Positions 8,394 to 17,834 of a stretch of 39,636 bases of DNA are shown piece by piece. Where the stretch lies: contig CAYSXI010000024.1 in assembly GCA_964434955.1 (NCBI GenBank), positions 1-39,636 of the forward strand. Direction: 5' to 3'. This stretch comes from JANQLU01 sp964434955. Its GTDB lineage: Bacteria > Planctomycetota > Planctomycetia > Pirellulales > Pirellulaceae. The translations under genes were made by a program, and so were the position numbers. The notes under the pieces were generated by a model. That model was given only the letters and a program-made list of their open reading frames with translations. It was not told the DNA's origin and made no database searches. Position 1 is the stretch's first letter; each line of letters begins with the position of its first letter.

Positions 8394-11300
8394 CTAGCGA
8401 CGCTTGGTCTCTGATTCCATTCCCGGAAGCGATTCGAGCTTCGCCGCTCTTGGTCGCCGACCCCTTATTTTTAAGGGGTTACGAATGAGAGCGCGTGAAT
8501 CGTTGGACGCCGTTGATTCGGATCTTGAAGTTGCCTTTTGATCAAATCTGGCATTCATTTCGGCAACATCGACCTGATCGACGCCCTCCGGCGTCGCGTA
8601 CCAACGACGCAGCAGCCGCGGCTGAAAGCCGGCATTGGCTCGGGCTCTCGAGTCAGAATCGGAAGCCCCGCGAACCGAACTCGGAGCTGGTCGACGTCGA
8701 AGCAACGAACCGCGTTGGGAAACCGGGGTTCCCGAGCGTCGCTCCAAAGAAGAACCTTCGTCTTCGGCGGGTGCCTGGTTGGGAACCATGATCAATTCGT
8801 TGGTCAGAGGATCGCATTCGAGGCCGTATTTGGCGGCGACGCGTGCCGCGATCGTGGCGTCGAATTGCCCTGGATCAACCCAGTAGCCTTCCTCATCCAG
8901 CTGCATCGTACCCAGATCGAAATCCAAGTTCCGCCGGAGCGATTCCAGGTTCACCCAAACACCCAGGAATCGAGTTTGATCACCCTGGAGGTTGCCGATC
9001 GCGTCCGTCAAGTCACGAGAGAGAGTTGAGCTTCGTCCGGCACCGGGTCGCTCGGGAGCAGAAAGTCGCAAACGCGCCTCTTCCACCTGGCTAATCGAGA
9101 CTTTCAAACCTCGACGGTTGATTTCGAACAGCACACGGTTCAAAGCGATCTCTCGCATGATATTTCGCAGGTTGGCTTTGATCGCGTCCTCATACTCGTA
9201 GTATTGACGTTTGGTTTGTTGATATTGGATCAGCGTCTGTCGATAAGTGTTTCGCTCGGAAATCCTTGTGTAGGGCGTGTCGAATTGAAAACCACCGCGA
9301 ATGGTTCCTGTTTCCGCCCGAACGGAAAAAGGATTGCTGCTGGTGTTGTTGACACTTCCACTCAAGACCAAGTCGAGCGTGCTTTCCAAATCGTCAGCGA
9401 CAAACTCAATCTGCCGCCATTGATCGACCAGGTTGGCCCGGGCATTCATCCAGTCACGACGGAATTCGCGAGCGATCTTGATTGCTTCGATATCGGAAAT
9501 ATCCACTTTCGGAACCGAGATCGAGTCAACGCGAGCACGTGCCTGGAGCAGTGAAAGGTCGATCGAGAGACCGTTCAAATCCGTCAGGATTTGGGGAATC
9601 AAATCGAGCAGTTCCGTTTTCACTTGTGCCAAAAGCCGAGCCGTCTGCGCTCTATCTCCCTCGTCGATCGATTCCAGCTTGATCAACGCATCCAGTTGCG
9701 TCGCGAGTGTTTCAATCTCTTTCTCGACACGTGGGAGCTGCTGCTCGCTTTCAAGAATTTCCTTCAGTTGATCTCGCAGTTCGGGGACGCGGGCAAGGAC
9801 TGCCACGTCGATTAGGACTTCATCCGCATTGGGATCGTATTCGACGTCTTTTCCAGCGTCCATCAGGAGATCCTGGTCGATCGAATACCGACCACCTTTC
9901 TCGGACATCTTCTCGATAAATTTGCGAAGGCCCTCAAGGTCCTTGATTCGATCCGCTCGAACGGCTTCAAATTTATCAAAGTCCTTGGCGACGCGAATCG
10001 CGTCCGCATCCCTGAGTTTCTTGGCGATTGGGGCGATTTTCTGGTAAGTGGATTTGAATTTGGTCAGTGCATCTTTCAATTCCTTGGTCCATTTCAATCC
10101 AACGATTTTCTTTTCGTCGTCTTTGATTCCACTGTCGACAATGATCTTGTTCAATTCGGAAAGCTCATTGCCGACCACTTTGGTCAAGGATTCAATTTCC
10201 TGTTGGCGAATGGTGTTTTCATCATCAAACAACTCGAATTGATCGAGAATCGGATCCTTGATGACAATCGGAAGATCCGGCGGCAAGCTCAGTTGCTGCT
10301 TGAAGTTGTCCAGCGATCGCTGATAGTTGGTCTTGCTTCGCAGAAGTCCGTTTTGGGCGTTGTAGAGCTGCGTTTGTGTCTGGGCGACTTGCAGCGAGTC
10401 AATCAATCCCGCTTCTTTCCTCGCTTCGAACTGCTCGAGAACGTTCTTCAACGAGTTGACCTGGTATTTCTGAATTCGAATCTGCTGTTGCGATTGCAGA
10501 ATTCCCAGCATTCCACCGGCACCCGTTGGAGCATTGCCCGGAGCGCCGAGAAAGTTTCCGCCTCGCGAAGGGCCTTGGCCAGGGTTGCGGCCAATGACGA
10601 CCTGAAGATAAAAACCGCGTCGGTAACGTTCCATTTGGCGAACGTTTGCCAACAGCGTTCTTTCCGCCTGAGTCAGCGACTCCATGATCCGATCTCGGCC
10701 ACCGCCTTGGAGCAGCGGTTGGATGATCGAAAAGTCAATCAGCGTAGATGCTGTCTGGGTATTGGGACCGGCAAATTGCCAGATCATCGAGTTGGCCAAA
10801 CCGATGACCAGGGTCGAACCAGTAATGCCCAGCTTCTGCAAACGAAGGCCTTGATTACCCAATGAGGTTTCCAGGGTGGTGCTGCTTCCGGATGATGAAA
10901 GCGCGCCATTGTTTTCCACGAATGCGTTGAAGCCCGAGAACAACTGGCTATCAAAACCGAATCGCTGAAGGCTCACATCCAGCGCGGAAAGATAAAGTGT
11001 TTCTCGCTGCTGCTGGTAGTCGGTTGAGTGCAACAAAGCCAAGCGGTAGGCCGTTGCGATGTCCATCTCGACTTCGCCGTTTTCGTTGACCGGCAGATGC
11101 GCGATCCACTCCGGATTCTCGACATGGTTGGTATCACCATTTGCATGCCAATGCGGGAAGCCCGGTTTGTCATCCACGCGCTGCATCAACTGATGCGACG
11201 TTGGATCATCGGGGGGCAATGGCGGATGGTCGATCGAAAAGGGATCGAACATCCGCGAAGATGCCGGGATCTCAATCGACGAATCCGGGAGATTCCAGCG

Positions 11301-11441
11301 CGGATCACAAGCCTTTTGTTGAATCAGGGCCTGGGCCTCTCGATCCGCTTGCCGCCGATAAAATCCACGATGGCAGCCCGCGAATGCAACGAGCGATGTA
11401 CCGCCCACAACTAGCAAGACGCATAAAATGGGGAATCTCAA
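8394..11441 (-). CDS. giant TolC-like outer-membrane efflux lipoprotein
   Basis: The 1015-aa product contains two halves of an outer-membrane efflux (OEP/TolC) protein: the first around residues 120-400 (DIATAYRLALLHSTDYQQQRE through the helix ending LSLPPDLPI) and the second from about 650 to 890 (IKIAREFRRDWMNARANLV onward). Between them is a roughly 250-residue charged, helical insert with no family I recognise. A basic, Ser/Arg-rich tail closes the protein. Ordinary TolC proteins are about 450-500 residues. A lipoprotein signal (hydrophobic residues 3-21, Cys23 in AFAGC) requires a non-ATG start: TTG at 11441 follows AGGAG with good spacing and puts the signal at the N-terminus, whereas the longer frame would bury it. 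It should form the outer-membrane duct for the MacAB-like pump encoded downstream. Confidence 0.85.
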   Translation of the reverse strand: MRFPILCVLLVVGGTSLVAFAGCHRGFYRRQADREAQALIQQKACDPRWNLPDSSIEIPASSRMFDPFSIDHPPLPPDDPTSHQLMQRVDDKPGFPHWHANGDTNHVENPEWIAHLPVNENGEVEMDIATAYRLALLHSTDYQQQRETLYLSALDVSLQRFGFDSQLFSGFNAFVENNGALSSSGSSTTLETSLGNQGLRLQKLGITGSTLVIGLANSMIWQFAGPNTQTASTLIDFSIIQPLLQGGGRDRIMESLTQAERTLLANVRQMERYRRGFYLQVVIGRNPGQGPSRGGNFLGAPGNAPTGAGGMLGILQSQQQIRIQKYQVNSLKNVLEQFEARKEAGLIDSLQVAQTQTQLYNAQNGLLRSKTNYQRSLDNFKQQLSLPPDLPIVIKDPILDQFELFDDENTIRQQEIESLTKVVGNELSELNKIIVDSGIKDDEKKIVGLKWTKELKDALTKFKSTYQKIAPIAKKLRDADAIRVAKDFDKFEAVRADRIKDLEGLRKFIEKMSEKGGRYSIDQDLLMDAGKDVEYDPNADEVLIDVAVLARVPELRDQLKEILESEQQLPRVEKEIETLATQLDALIKLESIDEGDRAQTARLLAQVKTELLDLIPQILTDLNGLSIDLSLLQARARVDSISVPKVDISDIEAIKIAREFRRDWMNARANLVDQWRQIEFVADDLESTLDLVLSGSVNNTSSNPFSVRAETGTIRGGFQFDTPYTRISERNTYRQTLIQYQQTKRQYYEYEDAIKANLRNIMREIALNRVLFEINRRGLKVSISQVEEARLRLSAPERPGAGRSSTLSRDLTDAIGNLQGDQTRFLGVWVNLESLRRNLDFDLGTMQLDEEGYWVDPGQFDATIAARVAAKYGLECDPLTNELIMVPNQAPAEDEGSSLERRSGTPVSQRGSLLRRRPAPSSVRGASDSDSRARANAGFQPRLLRRWYATPEGVDQVDVAEMNARFDQKATSRSESTASNDSRALIRNPLKIRGRRPRAAKLESLPGMESETKRR

Positions 11442-11816
11442 TTTCCTACTCCTGGGCCACCAGGCCCTCCTTGGACCGACTTCAAATAGGGCACATTCGC
11501 AATTTAGGGCGTTTGCGGGTTTCAACGAATGCGCTCGTAGTATTGAAATTCGGGATTCTAGGATGGGCCTCTTGAGAGTTTATGCCCTTCTCTGCCTATG
11601 CTGCTCACTACAAACGGTGGAGTTGAACGATTAACTAAAATGCTCGGCTCCCTTGGGCCCTCGAAACTTGACACCCTAAATTACCCAATTTATCATTTGC
11701 TAATCGGAACCGTTTTCTAAATAAGCATTTACAATTCCGGCCAGGGCTTGATTATCATTAAGAATATGGCCTGCTTTGCCTTCCTTATTTGCTTCAACTA
11801 AAGGCTCTAAAGCTCG
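11442..11816. other. divergent intergenic region
   Basis: This 375-bp region separates the minus-strand TolC-like gene from the plus-strand gene at 11817. It becomes AT-rich from about 11620 onward and contains a near-perfect sigma-70-like promoter at 11668-11696 facing the plus-strand gene. No additional gene was seen. Confidence 0.55.
11668..11696 (+). promoter_or_regulatory. sigma-70-like promoter
   Basis: TTGACA (11668-11673) and TATCAT (11691-11696) are separated by exactly 17 bp: a consensus -35 and a one-mismatch -10 in an AT-rich context. It would start transcription near 11703, leaving a leader of about 114 nt before the gene at 11817. Confidence 0.6.
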
Positions 11817-13334
11817 ATGGAACAATATCTCCCATATGCCGTCCTAGGTCTCCTTGGAATCATCCTGTTCGTGCTTTGCATTCTCAGCGCGCGAGCCTGG
11901 AAGATCGTTCACATCATGCTCTTGATCATGGTGTTCATCGCGATGGGCGCGACGATGATCATGTTGTCTGCCGCCTATCGAACGCGGAGCGATTGGATCA
12001 ATCGCGCCACGAAGAACGAAGCGGCCGCAGAGAAACAGACAGCCGCTTTGAACGAGGCCATCTACGGACCCGAAGATGCGGTCTCGTTGGTGGACAATTG
12101 CTTGCTCGGCGTCAATGCGCGACTCCAGATCGAACTTCAAGGACAAGGCCGGGTTTGGAAAATCGTGAAGCCGGAAGCGGCCGCCAACAATGAAGCGACC
12201 ATCAAGTTCCCGAATTCGCCTGCCGGCACTGCCGGTCAAATCGGCGAAGACATGTTGCTCTACGTTTTCAAGAATCGCAGCATCAACGTCGGTAGTGAAT
12301 CGACGCCACAATCAGTCCCCGCCAATTACCTTGCGACGGTCCGGGTCACCCGTTCCGCCAACGACGAGATCGTTGTGGAAGGCTTGTTCGTGGTCAACCA
12401 GCAAGAGTTCGAAAACAAGAATGCGACCTGGACGCTGTTTGAACGAATGCCTCTGGATTCACACACGGCATTTCGAAAGGCCTTTGGAATCACCCAGAGC
12501 CCAGACGCGCCTGATCTGGACGCGGCTCAATACATCAACGACTTCCGTGGCCAACTGAAGGCGTTCATGCCCAAGCCGGACAACATGGACGAAGATGCTT
12601 ACGAGTCACTGATCGATCGATACGTTTTCGATGGCATGCGGAAAAATGAAATTGAAAAATGGATGGCCGACAAGGCAAACAATCCCAAGTCGCGCGTGTT
12701 CGATCCTGCCGACCACGAGTATTTCCACAAGTTGAAATTCAAGAAAGCCATCACGAAGCAAATCGACGATACGTCGCAATCCCTGGACAACAGTGAAGCG
12801 ATTGATGCTTTGACAGGTCATGCTGTCGATCCCAAGCTCAAGGGCGGGGATGAAAACGGGATGGTCACGGTTCCTGCGAACAGCAGCGGTTTCTACGACG
12901 TCGCCAGCTACAATGCGAACAAAGTCCTGCTGAACAATGCCGATGCGGAAATTCAATACACGGTTTATCGCCGCGAATTGATCGATTTCCCAGGTTTGAT
13001 TGAGAAGACCCGTAATTACTCGGCCGAGTTGACGCTTCAGGTTGGTCGTTTGAACGAAAACATCAAACTTTCGCAGCAAAGCAACGCCGACTTGAAAACC
13101 CAGCAGGCAACTCGCTCCTCGGTTTACAACGGTCTTTCAAACGACAACAAAAACCTGACTGAGGATCTGGCCTCGATTCGCGATCTGTTGAATAAGACAC
13201 AGGAAGAGCTGGACAACACACGCCAGTCGATCAACGATCTTTATGCGGACATCAGCCAAAAACACAAAGAGGTCAACTTGAAAAGCCGCGCCCTGCTTCA
13301 AAAGAAAACAAGCACCGGTAGCGGTGGACAGTAG
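11817..13334 (+). CDS. two-helix membrane protein with C-terminal coiled coil, unknown function
   Basis: I do not recognise this 505-aa protein. It begins with two closely spaced transmembrane helices (about residues 5-26 and 31-53), so most of the chain lies on one side of the membrane. A globular region follows (about 75-390), including a beta-rich part (AVSLVDNCLLGVNARLQIELQ, ATVRVTRSANDEIVVEGLFVV). The last 110 residues form a heptad-like coiled coil (IEKTRNYSAELTLQVGRLNENIKLSQ onward) and end in a Lys/Gly/Ser tail. Such a design suits an envelope scaffold or a sensor, but there is no direct evidence for either. A strong promoter precedes it and a clear terminator follows, so it is probably monocistronic. 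Confidence 0.82.
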   Translation: MEQYLPYAVLGLLGIILFVLCILSARAWKIVHIMLLIMVFIAMGATMIMLSAAYRTRSDWINRATKNEAAAEKQTAALNEAIYGPEDAVSLVDNCLLGVNARLQIELQGQGRVWKIVKPEAAANNEATIKFPNSPAGTAGQIGEDMLLYVFKNRSINVGSESTPQSVPANYLATVRVTRSANDEIVVEGLFVVNQQEFENKNATWTLFERMPLDSHTAFRKAFGITQSPDAPDLDAAQYINDFRGQLKAFMPKPDNMDEDAYESLIDRYVFDGMRKNEIEKWMADKANNPKSRVFDPADHEYFHKLKFKKAITKQIDDTSQSLDNSEAIDALTGHAVDPKLKGGDENGMVTVPANSSGFYDVASYNANKVLLNNADAEIQYTVYRRELIDFPGLIEKTRNYSAELTLQVGRLNENIKLSQQSNADLKTQQATRSSVYNGLSNDNKNLTEDLASIRDLLNKTQEELDNTRQSINDLYADISQKHKEVNLKSRALLQKKTSTGSGGQ

Positions 13335-13356
13335 TCTCCATCATCCAAAATTCAGA

Positions 13357-13381
13357 GGGAGCTTCTTGGCTCCCTTTTTTT
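13357..13381 (+). terminator. rho-independent terminator
   Basis: GGGAGC (13357-13362) pairs with GCTCCC (13369-13374) across a six-base loop, followed by seven T residues. It ends the gene at 11817-13334. The T run continues into TATGCGC. Confidence 0.92.
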
Positions 13382-13555
13382 ATGCGCGTTCCGAACGATT
13401 TGCAGGAACGCTTCAATTCAGCAAACCGCGTTCCGGCAAAACCCGGCCCCAGCAAACCGCCGCGTGAATCGCCACGGCCAAATCGATGTGGCCAGAACGC
13501 GAACAGACGCGTAAGATAACTCATCGACCCACACCACAGTGAAACGCGCCGAAAT

Positions 13556-14593
13556 ATGGGCATTGAGAATCGAGACTATTATCGCGACGAATATGAACGG
13601 CAGCCGATGTTCGGGTTTGGCGAGCATGGTGCCGGCGGCCCCCGATCCGTCGTTGTCTGGCTGATCATTATCAACGTTGCGGTCTGGGTTATCGGCGCGC
13701 TGACGCCCCGAAACGAAGTCTTGCCCACTGCCGCTTTTCGCGAAATGGATCGCAATGGCAACGAAAAAATCGAGAAAGGTGACCCGGTCGAAGAGGGGTT
13801 GTATTATCGATACCGAAGCGCCGACAGGAATGGCGATCTCTACATTTCGGAAAAAGAGTTTGTCGACGACAAAGCTCAGCCCTATTTGACCGATTATCTG
13901 GCGCTGCCAACCGATTTTGCCAAACGCCCCTGGGAGGTTTGGCGTTTTCTGACCCACGGGTTCACTCATGACAAGGGTCTCTATCACATCTTGTTCAACA
14001 TGTTGGCTCTGTTCATGCTGGGGCGGGCAGTTGAGCAACGACTCGGCTCGGAAGAATTCCTCAAGTTCTATTTGCTCGCCTTGCTGTTTGCCGGGATCGT
14101 GTGGCTACTTGTCAGCATTTTGCGATCCACAAATGCTTACGCGGTGGGCGCGAGTGGGGCGGTGACCGCGACCGTTGGTCTGTTCATCTTCTTTTTCCCC
14201 CATCAGAAACTGCTCCTTTTCTTTGTGATACCGGTTCGTGCCTGGGTTTTGGGGATCCTGATTCTGGTTCCGGACGTGATTCGTGCATTCAGTTCCAATT
14301 CGAGCGTTGCCGGCGAAGCCCACTTGGCCGGATTTGCGTTTGCGGCCGCTTACTTCTACTTCAAATGGAATTTCCATTGGATCAAGCTCGACTACATCAA
14401 GGATCGAATGGCTGGAAAACCAAACCTCAAGGTTCATGATCCTGACAAGCCAAGTGCAGCAGCGGCCAAGCTGAGCGAACAGGCCGACGAAATCCTGAAG
14501 AAAGTTCATGAAGAAGGCGAAGAAAGCCTGACGCGAAAAGAACGAAACATCCTGATCAAACACAGTCGGGAAGTTCGCAAAAACAAAAAATAG
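13556..14593 (+). CDS. rhomboid-family intramembrane serine protease with EF-hands
   Basis: The 345-aa protein carries the rhomboid core: His144/Asn148 in HILFNML, catalytic Ser200 in GASGAV, and catalytic His256 in EAHLAGFAF, spread over about six membrane helices. Rhomboids cleave transmembrane segments of membrane substrates using a Ser-His dyad. Inserted in the loop after the first helix are two EF-hand-like loops, residues 65-76 (DRNGNEKIEKGD) and 90-101 (DRNGDLYISEKE), with acidic or Asn ligands at positions 1, 3, 5 and 12. Loop 1 normally faces the periplasm and helps gate the active site, so calcium control is a reasonable guess but unproven. A charged helical cytoplasmic tail ends the protein. 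No clear ribosome-binding site precedes the ATG. The gene appears to stand alone. Confidence 0.88.
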   Translation: MGIENRDYYRDEYERQPMFGFGEHGAGGPRSVVVWLIIINVAVWVIGALTPRNEVLPTAAFREMDRNGNEKIEKGDPVEEGLYYRYRSADRNGDLYISEKEFVDDKAQPYLTDYLALPTDFAKRPWEVWRFLTHGFTHDKGLYHILFNMLALFMLGRAVEQRLGSEEFLKFYLLALLFAGIVWLLVSILRSTNAYAVGASGAVTATVGLFIFFFPHQKLLLFFVIPVRAWVLGILILVPDVIRAFSSNSSVAGEAHLAGFAFAAAYFYFKWNFHWIKLDYIKDRMAGKPNLKVHDPDKPSAAAAKLSEQADEILKKVHEEGEESLTRKERNILIKHSREVRKNKK

Positions 14594-14745
14594 TCTTTGC
14601 CTGTATTCGCTTCGATCGCCAAAGCCCAGGGACGATTTCCTTTGGCTCCCTCAATTGCCGTGAAAACGTGATCACTTGTGGTTCAAACGTGATTTCGTTT
14701 TGCTTGCCCGCTCGCAGCCAAGCGTGCATTCTTTCGCTGATCGAA

Positions 14746-14751
14746 TATAAT
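14746..14751 (+). promoter_or_regulatory. -10-like TATAAT upstream of the PSD1 gene
   Basis: A perfect TATAAT hexamer lies 34 bp before the chosen start. No good -35 hexamer is found at 16-18 bp spacing, so this is a tentative half-site. Confidence 0.3.
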
Positions 14752-14784
14752 CAGAGTGGCCAAAGTCCATCAGGAATGACTGAA

Positions 14785-17700
14785 ATGATGAAAAACAGAT
14801 TTGCGGTTTTTGCACTCTGCTTGTCCCTGTTCTTTTTGTTCAATCTGGTTGCATCCGCCTTTGTTTGGCAGGAACCGTCCAAACCGGTTCGCAGCGATGA
14901 CCGGGACGAGGTGAAGCTTAGGCCGGTTGGAAAGAACCTGATTGCGAATGGAGACTTCGCCAAGGGTGAAGGCAACAAACCCGAAAACTGGGAGCACCGA
15001 ACCTGGAGCGGCAGCCCCATTTTCCGCTACGTCAAAGATCAAGGCCACAACGACAAGCGTTGCGTGCAGATCAAGTCCACGGACGGAGCCGACGCGAGCT
15101 GGAGTTTCAAAGCCCAGGTCCGACCAAACACAAAATACCGCCTCAGTGTTTGGATCAAAACCGAAGACCTGAATACGGATACCGGGGGATTCGGAGCCCA
15201 GGTCAATCTTCATGAGCTTCAGTTTGAAGGCAAATCGGAGGCAGTCAAAGGAACGCAAGACTGGAAAAAGATCACGACCGAGTTCAACTCGGGCGATCGC
15301 CGCGAGCTTTTGGTCAATCTCCTGTTTGGCGGCTGGGGCCGTTCCGTAGGCCAGGCCTGGTTCGACGATGTCGAACTTTTTGAGTTGGCCGAATCGCTTC
15401 CGAAAATGACGGAAACCGAAAAGATCAAGTTCTTCGAATCGAAAGTGATGCCGATCCTGGAAGAGAACTGCATGGATTGCCACAGCGAAGCCGACGATCT
15501 GGGCGGGGAACTGGCTTTGATCAGCCGCAAGATGATTCTCGAAGGGGGAGAATCAGGCCCCGCCGTCGACTTGAAAAACCCTCACAACAGCATTTTACTC
15601 GACGCGATCAACTACGGTGCATACAAGATGCCTCCCGGTGGGAAGCTGTCCAAGGACGAAATTGACACGATCACCACTTGGGTCAAGCTTGGCATGCCTT
15701 GGACCAAGGAGTCGGCCAACAAAGTTTTGGAAACGGAACACGGTGAGTCCAGCGTTCCGCAGGTCAACGAAACAACCAAGCAATTCTGGTCCTTCCAGAA
15801 AGTCGTTCGGCCCGACCCACCCGAGGTCAAAAACGAAAAGTGGATTTCGAACGGGATCGACCATTTCATCTTGTCGGGTCTCGAGGCAAAAGGATTGTCA
15901 CCAGCCAGCAAGGCCAGCAAGGCCGTATTGGTTCGGCGGGCCTACTATGACCTGATCGGCTTGCCGCCAACCCCCGAACAAGTCCGCGAGTTTCTCCGCG
16001 ATGAATCGCCCAACGCATTTGCAAAGTTGGTCGATCGATTGCTTGACTCACCTCAGTATGGTGAAAAGTGGGCGCGGCATTGGTTGGACGTGGTTCGTTA
16101 CGCCGAGTCCAACAGTTTCGAGCGAGATGGAACGAAACCTTTTATCTGGCACTATCGGGACTACGTCATTCGCTCGTTCAACGAAGACAAGCCCTATGAT
16201 CAGTTTTTGGTTGAACAGCTGGCCGGTGACGAACTTCCCAAACCGACTTCGGAATCCATTGTCGCCACCGGATACTATCGGCTGGGGCAATGGGATGACG
16301 AGCCGGCGGACAAGGATCAGGCCTTTTACGACGATCTCGACGATATCCTTGCGACGACCAGCCAGACGATGCTTGGGCTGACCATCAACTGTGCACGTTG
16401 CCACGATCACAAGATCGACCCCATTCCGCAGGCCGACTACTACAAGATGCTGGCGTTCTTTATCAACGTTCGCCGCTACGGGGTTCGCGGTCACAACACG
16501 GTCATCGATGCGTCAACGCGACAAGTGGGCCGTGCGCCTTCGGCCGAAGAAAAAGCGAATTTTGACAAACGGGTCGCTGACCTCAAGTCAAAGATGGCCG
16601 AGATTGAGAAGATCGTCAAAGCCGATTTCGAATCGGTTGAACATGAAGACTTCCAGTATGATCAAAACAAGATTCCGCTGATTCGCAAGCGGATAGAAAA
16701 GAAAGTCATCACGAAGAAACAGTTTGACCAATACAACGGTTGGTACCGCCAGCTGAAACAGCTGCGTGACAACCCTCCGCACCTCTATCGAGTTCTTTGC
16801 GTCAAAGAACACCGTCGAAAACCACAGGATGCTTATGTCTTGATTCGCGGCAACCCGCGGGTGAAAGGCAAGCAAGTCGAGCCAGCCTTCGTTTCGGTGC
16901 TTTCACCACCGGAGCCGAGCATTGTCCCGCTTGATAAAAACGAATCCTCTGGACGACGTCTTGCACTGGCAAAGTGGATCGCCAATTCCGAAAATCCCCT
17001 GACCTCTCGCGTGATGGTCAATCGAATATGGCAACACCACTTCGGTCGCGGAATTGTTCGCACAACCAGCGACTTTGGATTTCAGGGCGATAAACCAACC
17101 CATCCGAAACTGCTGGATTGGCTGGCCGACGAGTTTGTGGAGCGGAAATGGAGCATCAAGGAAATGCACCGTTTGATCATGAACTCAAGTGCTTACCAGA
17201 TGGGTAGTGGATTCAACAAAGCCGCCTATGACCTCGATCCTCGCAACGACTCATTCTGGCGGTTCGATATGCGTCGTTTGACCGCCGAAGAAGTACGCGA
17301 TTCAATCCTGGCTGTCAGTGGTCGCTTGAATACGAAGAAAATGTACGGGCCGAGTATCTTCCCCGTGCTTTCGCGCGAAGTTCTGGCGGGGCAATCTCGC
17401 CCTGGCGATGGTTGGGGACGAAGTAGCGACGAAGATGTTCGACGACGAAGCATTTACATTCACGTCAAACGATCGCTTCGCGTTCCGCTGCTTGCGAATT
17501 TTGACTCGGCGGACACCGATTTTACTTGCCCGGTCCGATTCAACACGACGCAACCAACGCAAGCGCTTGGGTTGTTGAATAGCCGCTTTACCAACAGCGA
17601 AGCGGTCGAGTTTGCCAAGGTGATCGCGGCGGCCAGGAAAGAGCCGGCCGACCAAGTCGAAGAAGTGCTTTGGCGTGTCACGCAACGAAAACCCAATCAA

Positions 17701-17829
17701 AAAGAAATCGATCGCGGCGTGAACTTGATGAATCACTGGAAGAAGGCGGATGGGCTTTCTGATGAGAAAGCTCTCGCCTTTTATTGTTTGCTCGCAATTA
17801 ACTTGAACGAATTCATTTACCTGGACTAA
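14785..17829 (+). CDS. PSCyt1-PSCyt2-PSD1 (DUF1549/DUF1553) protein with N-terminal carbohydrate-binding-like domain
   Basis: The 1014-aa exported protein starts with a signal peptide (about residues 3-28). Next comes a roughly 150-residue beta-sandwich resembling CBM4/9 domains (NLIANGDF through AWFDDVELFE), then a planctomycete cytochrome C domain with one heme site (CMDCH at 229-233). DUF1549 follows (GIDHFILSGLEAKGLSPA onward, with CARCHDH at 536-542), and DUF1553 closes it (LTSRVMVNRIWQHHFGRGIV onward). These families are greatly expanded in planctomycetes and occur beside DUF1501 genes; their biochemical role is not established, with proposals around extracellular redox chemistry and polysaccharide use. 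The ATG at 14785 has AGGA nine bases upstream, which favours it over the ATG at 14776. The partner gene starts 5 bp downstream. Confidence 0.9.
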   Translation: MMKNRFAVFALCLSLFFLFNLVASAFVWQEPSKPVRSDDRDEVKLRPVGKNLIANGDFAKGEGNKPENWEHRTWSGSPIFRYVKDQGHNDKRCVQIKSTDGADASWSFKAQVRPNTKYRLSVWIKTEDLNTDTGGFGAQVNLHELQFEGKSEAVKGTQDWKKITTEFNSGDRRELLVNLLFGGWGRSVGQAWFDDVELFELAESLPKMTETEKIKFFESKVMPILEENCMDCHSEADDLGGELALISRKMILEGGESGPAVDLKNPHNSILLDAINYGAYKMPPGGKLSKDEIDTITTWVKLGMPWTKESANKVLETEHGESSVPQVNETTKQFWSFQKVVRPDPPEVKNEKWISNGIDHFILSGLEAKGLSPASKASKAVLVRRAYYDLIGLPPTPEQVREFLRDESPNAFAKLVDRLLDSPQYGEKWARHWLDVVRYAESNSFERDGTKPFIWHYRDYVIRSFNEDKPYDQFLVEQLAGDELPKPTSESIVATGYYRLGQWDDEPADKDQAFYDDLDDILATTSQTMLGLTINCARCHDHKIDPIPQADYYKMLAFFINVRRYGVRGHNTVIDASTRQVGRAPSAEEKANFDKRVADLKSKMAEIEKIVKADFESVEHEDFQYDQNKIPLIRKRIEKKVITKKQFDQYNGWYRQLKQLRDNPPHLYRVLCVKEHRRKPQDAYVLIRGNPRVKGKQVEPAFVSVLSPPEPSIVPLDKNESSGRRLALAKWIANSENPLTSRVMVNRIWQHHFGRGIVRTTSDFGFQGDKPTHPKLLDWLADEFVERKWSIKEMHRLIMNSSAYQMGSGFNKAAYDLDPRNDSFWRFDMRRLTAEEVRDSILAVSGRLNTKKMYGPSIFPVLSREVLAGQSRPGDGWGRSSDEDVRRRSIYIHVKRSLRVPLLANFDSADTDFTCPVRFNTTQPTQALGLLNSRFTNSEAVEFAKVIAAARKEPADQVEEVLWRVTQRKPNQKEIDRGVNLMNHWKKADGLSDEKALAFYCLLAINLNEFIYLD

Positions 17830-17834
17830 ACGTC

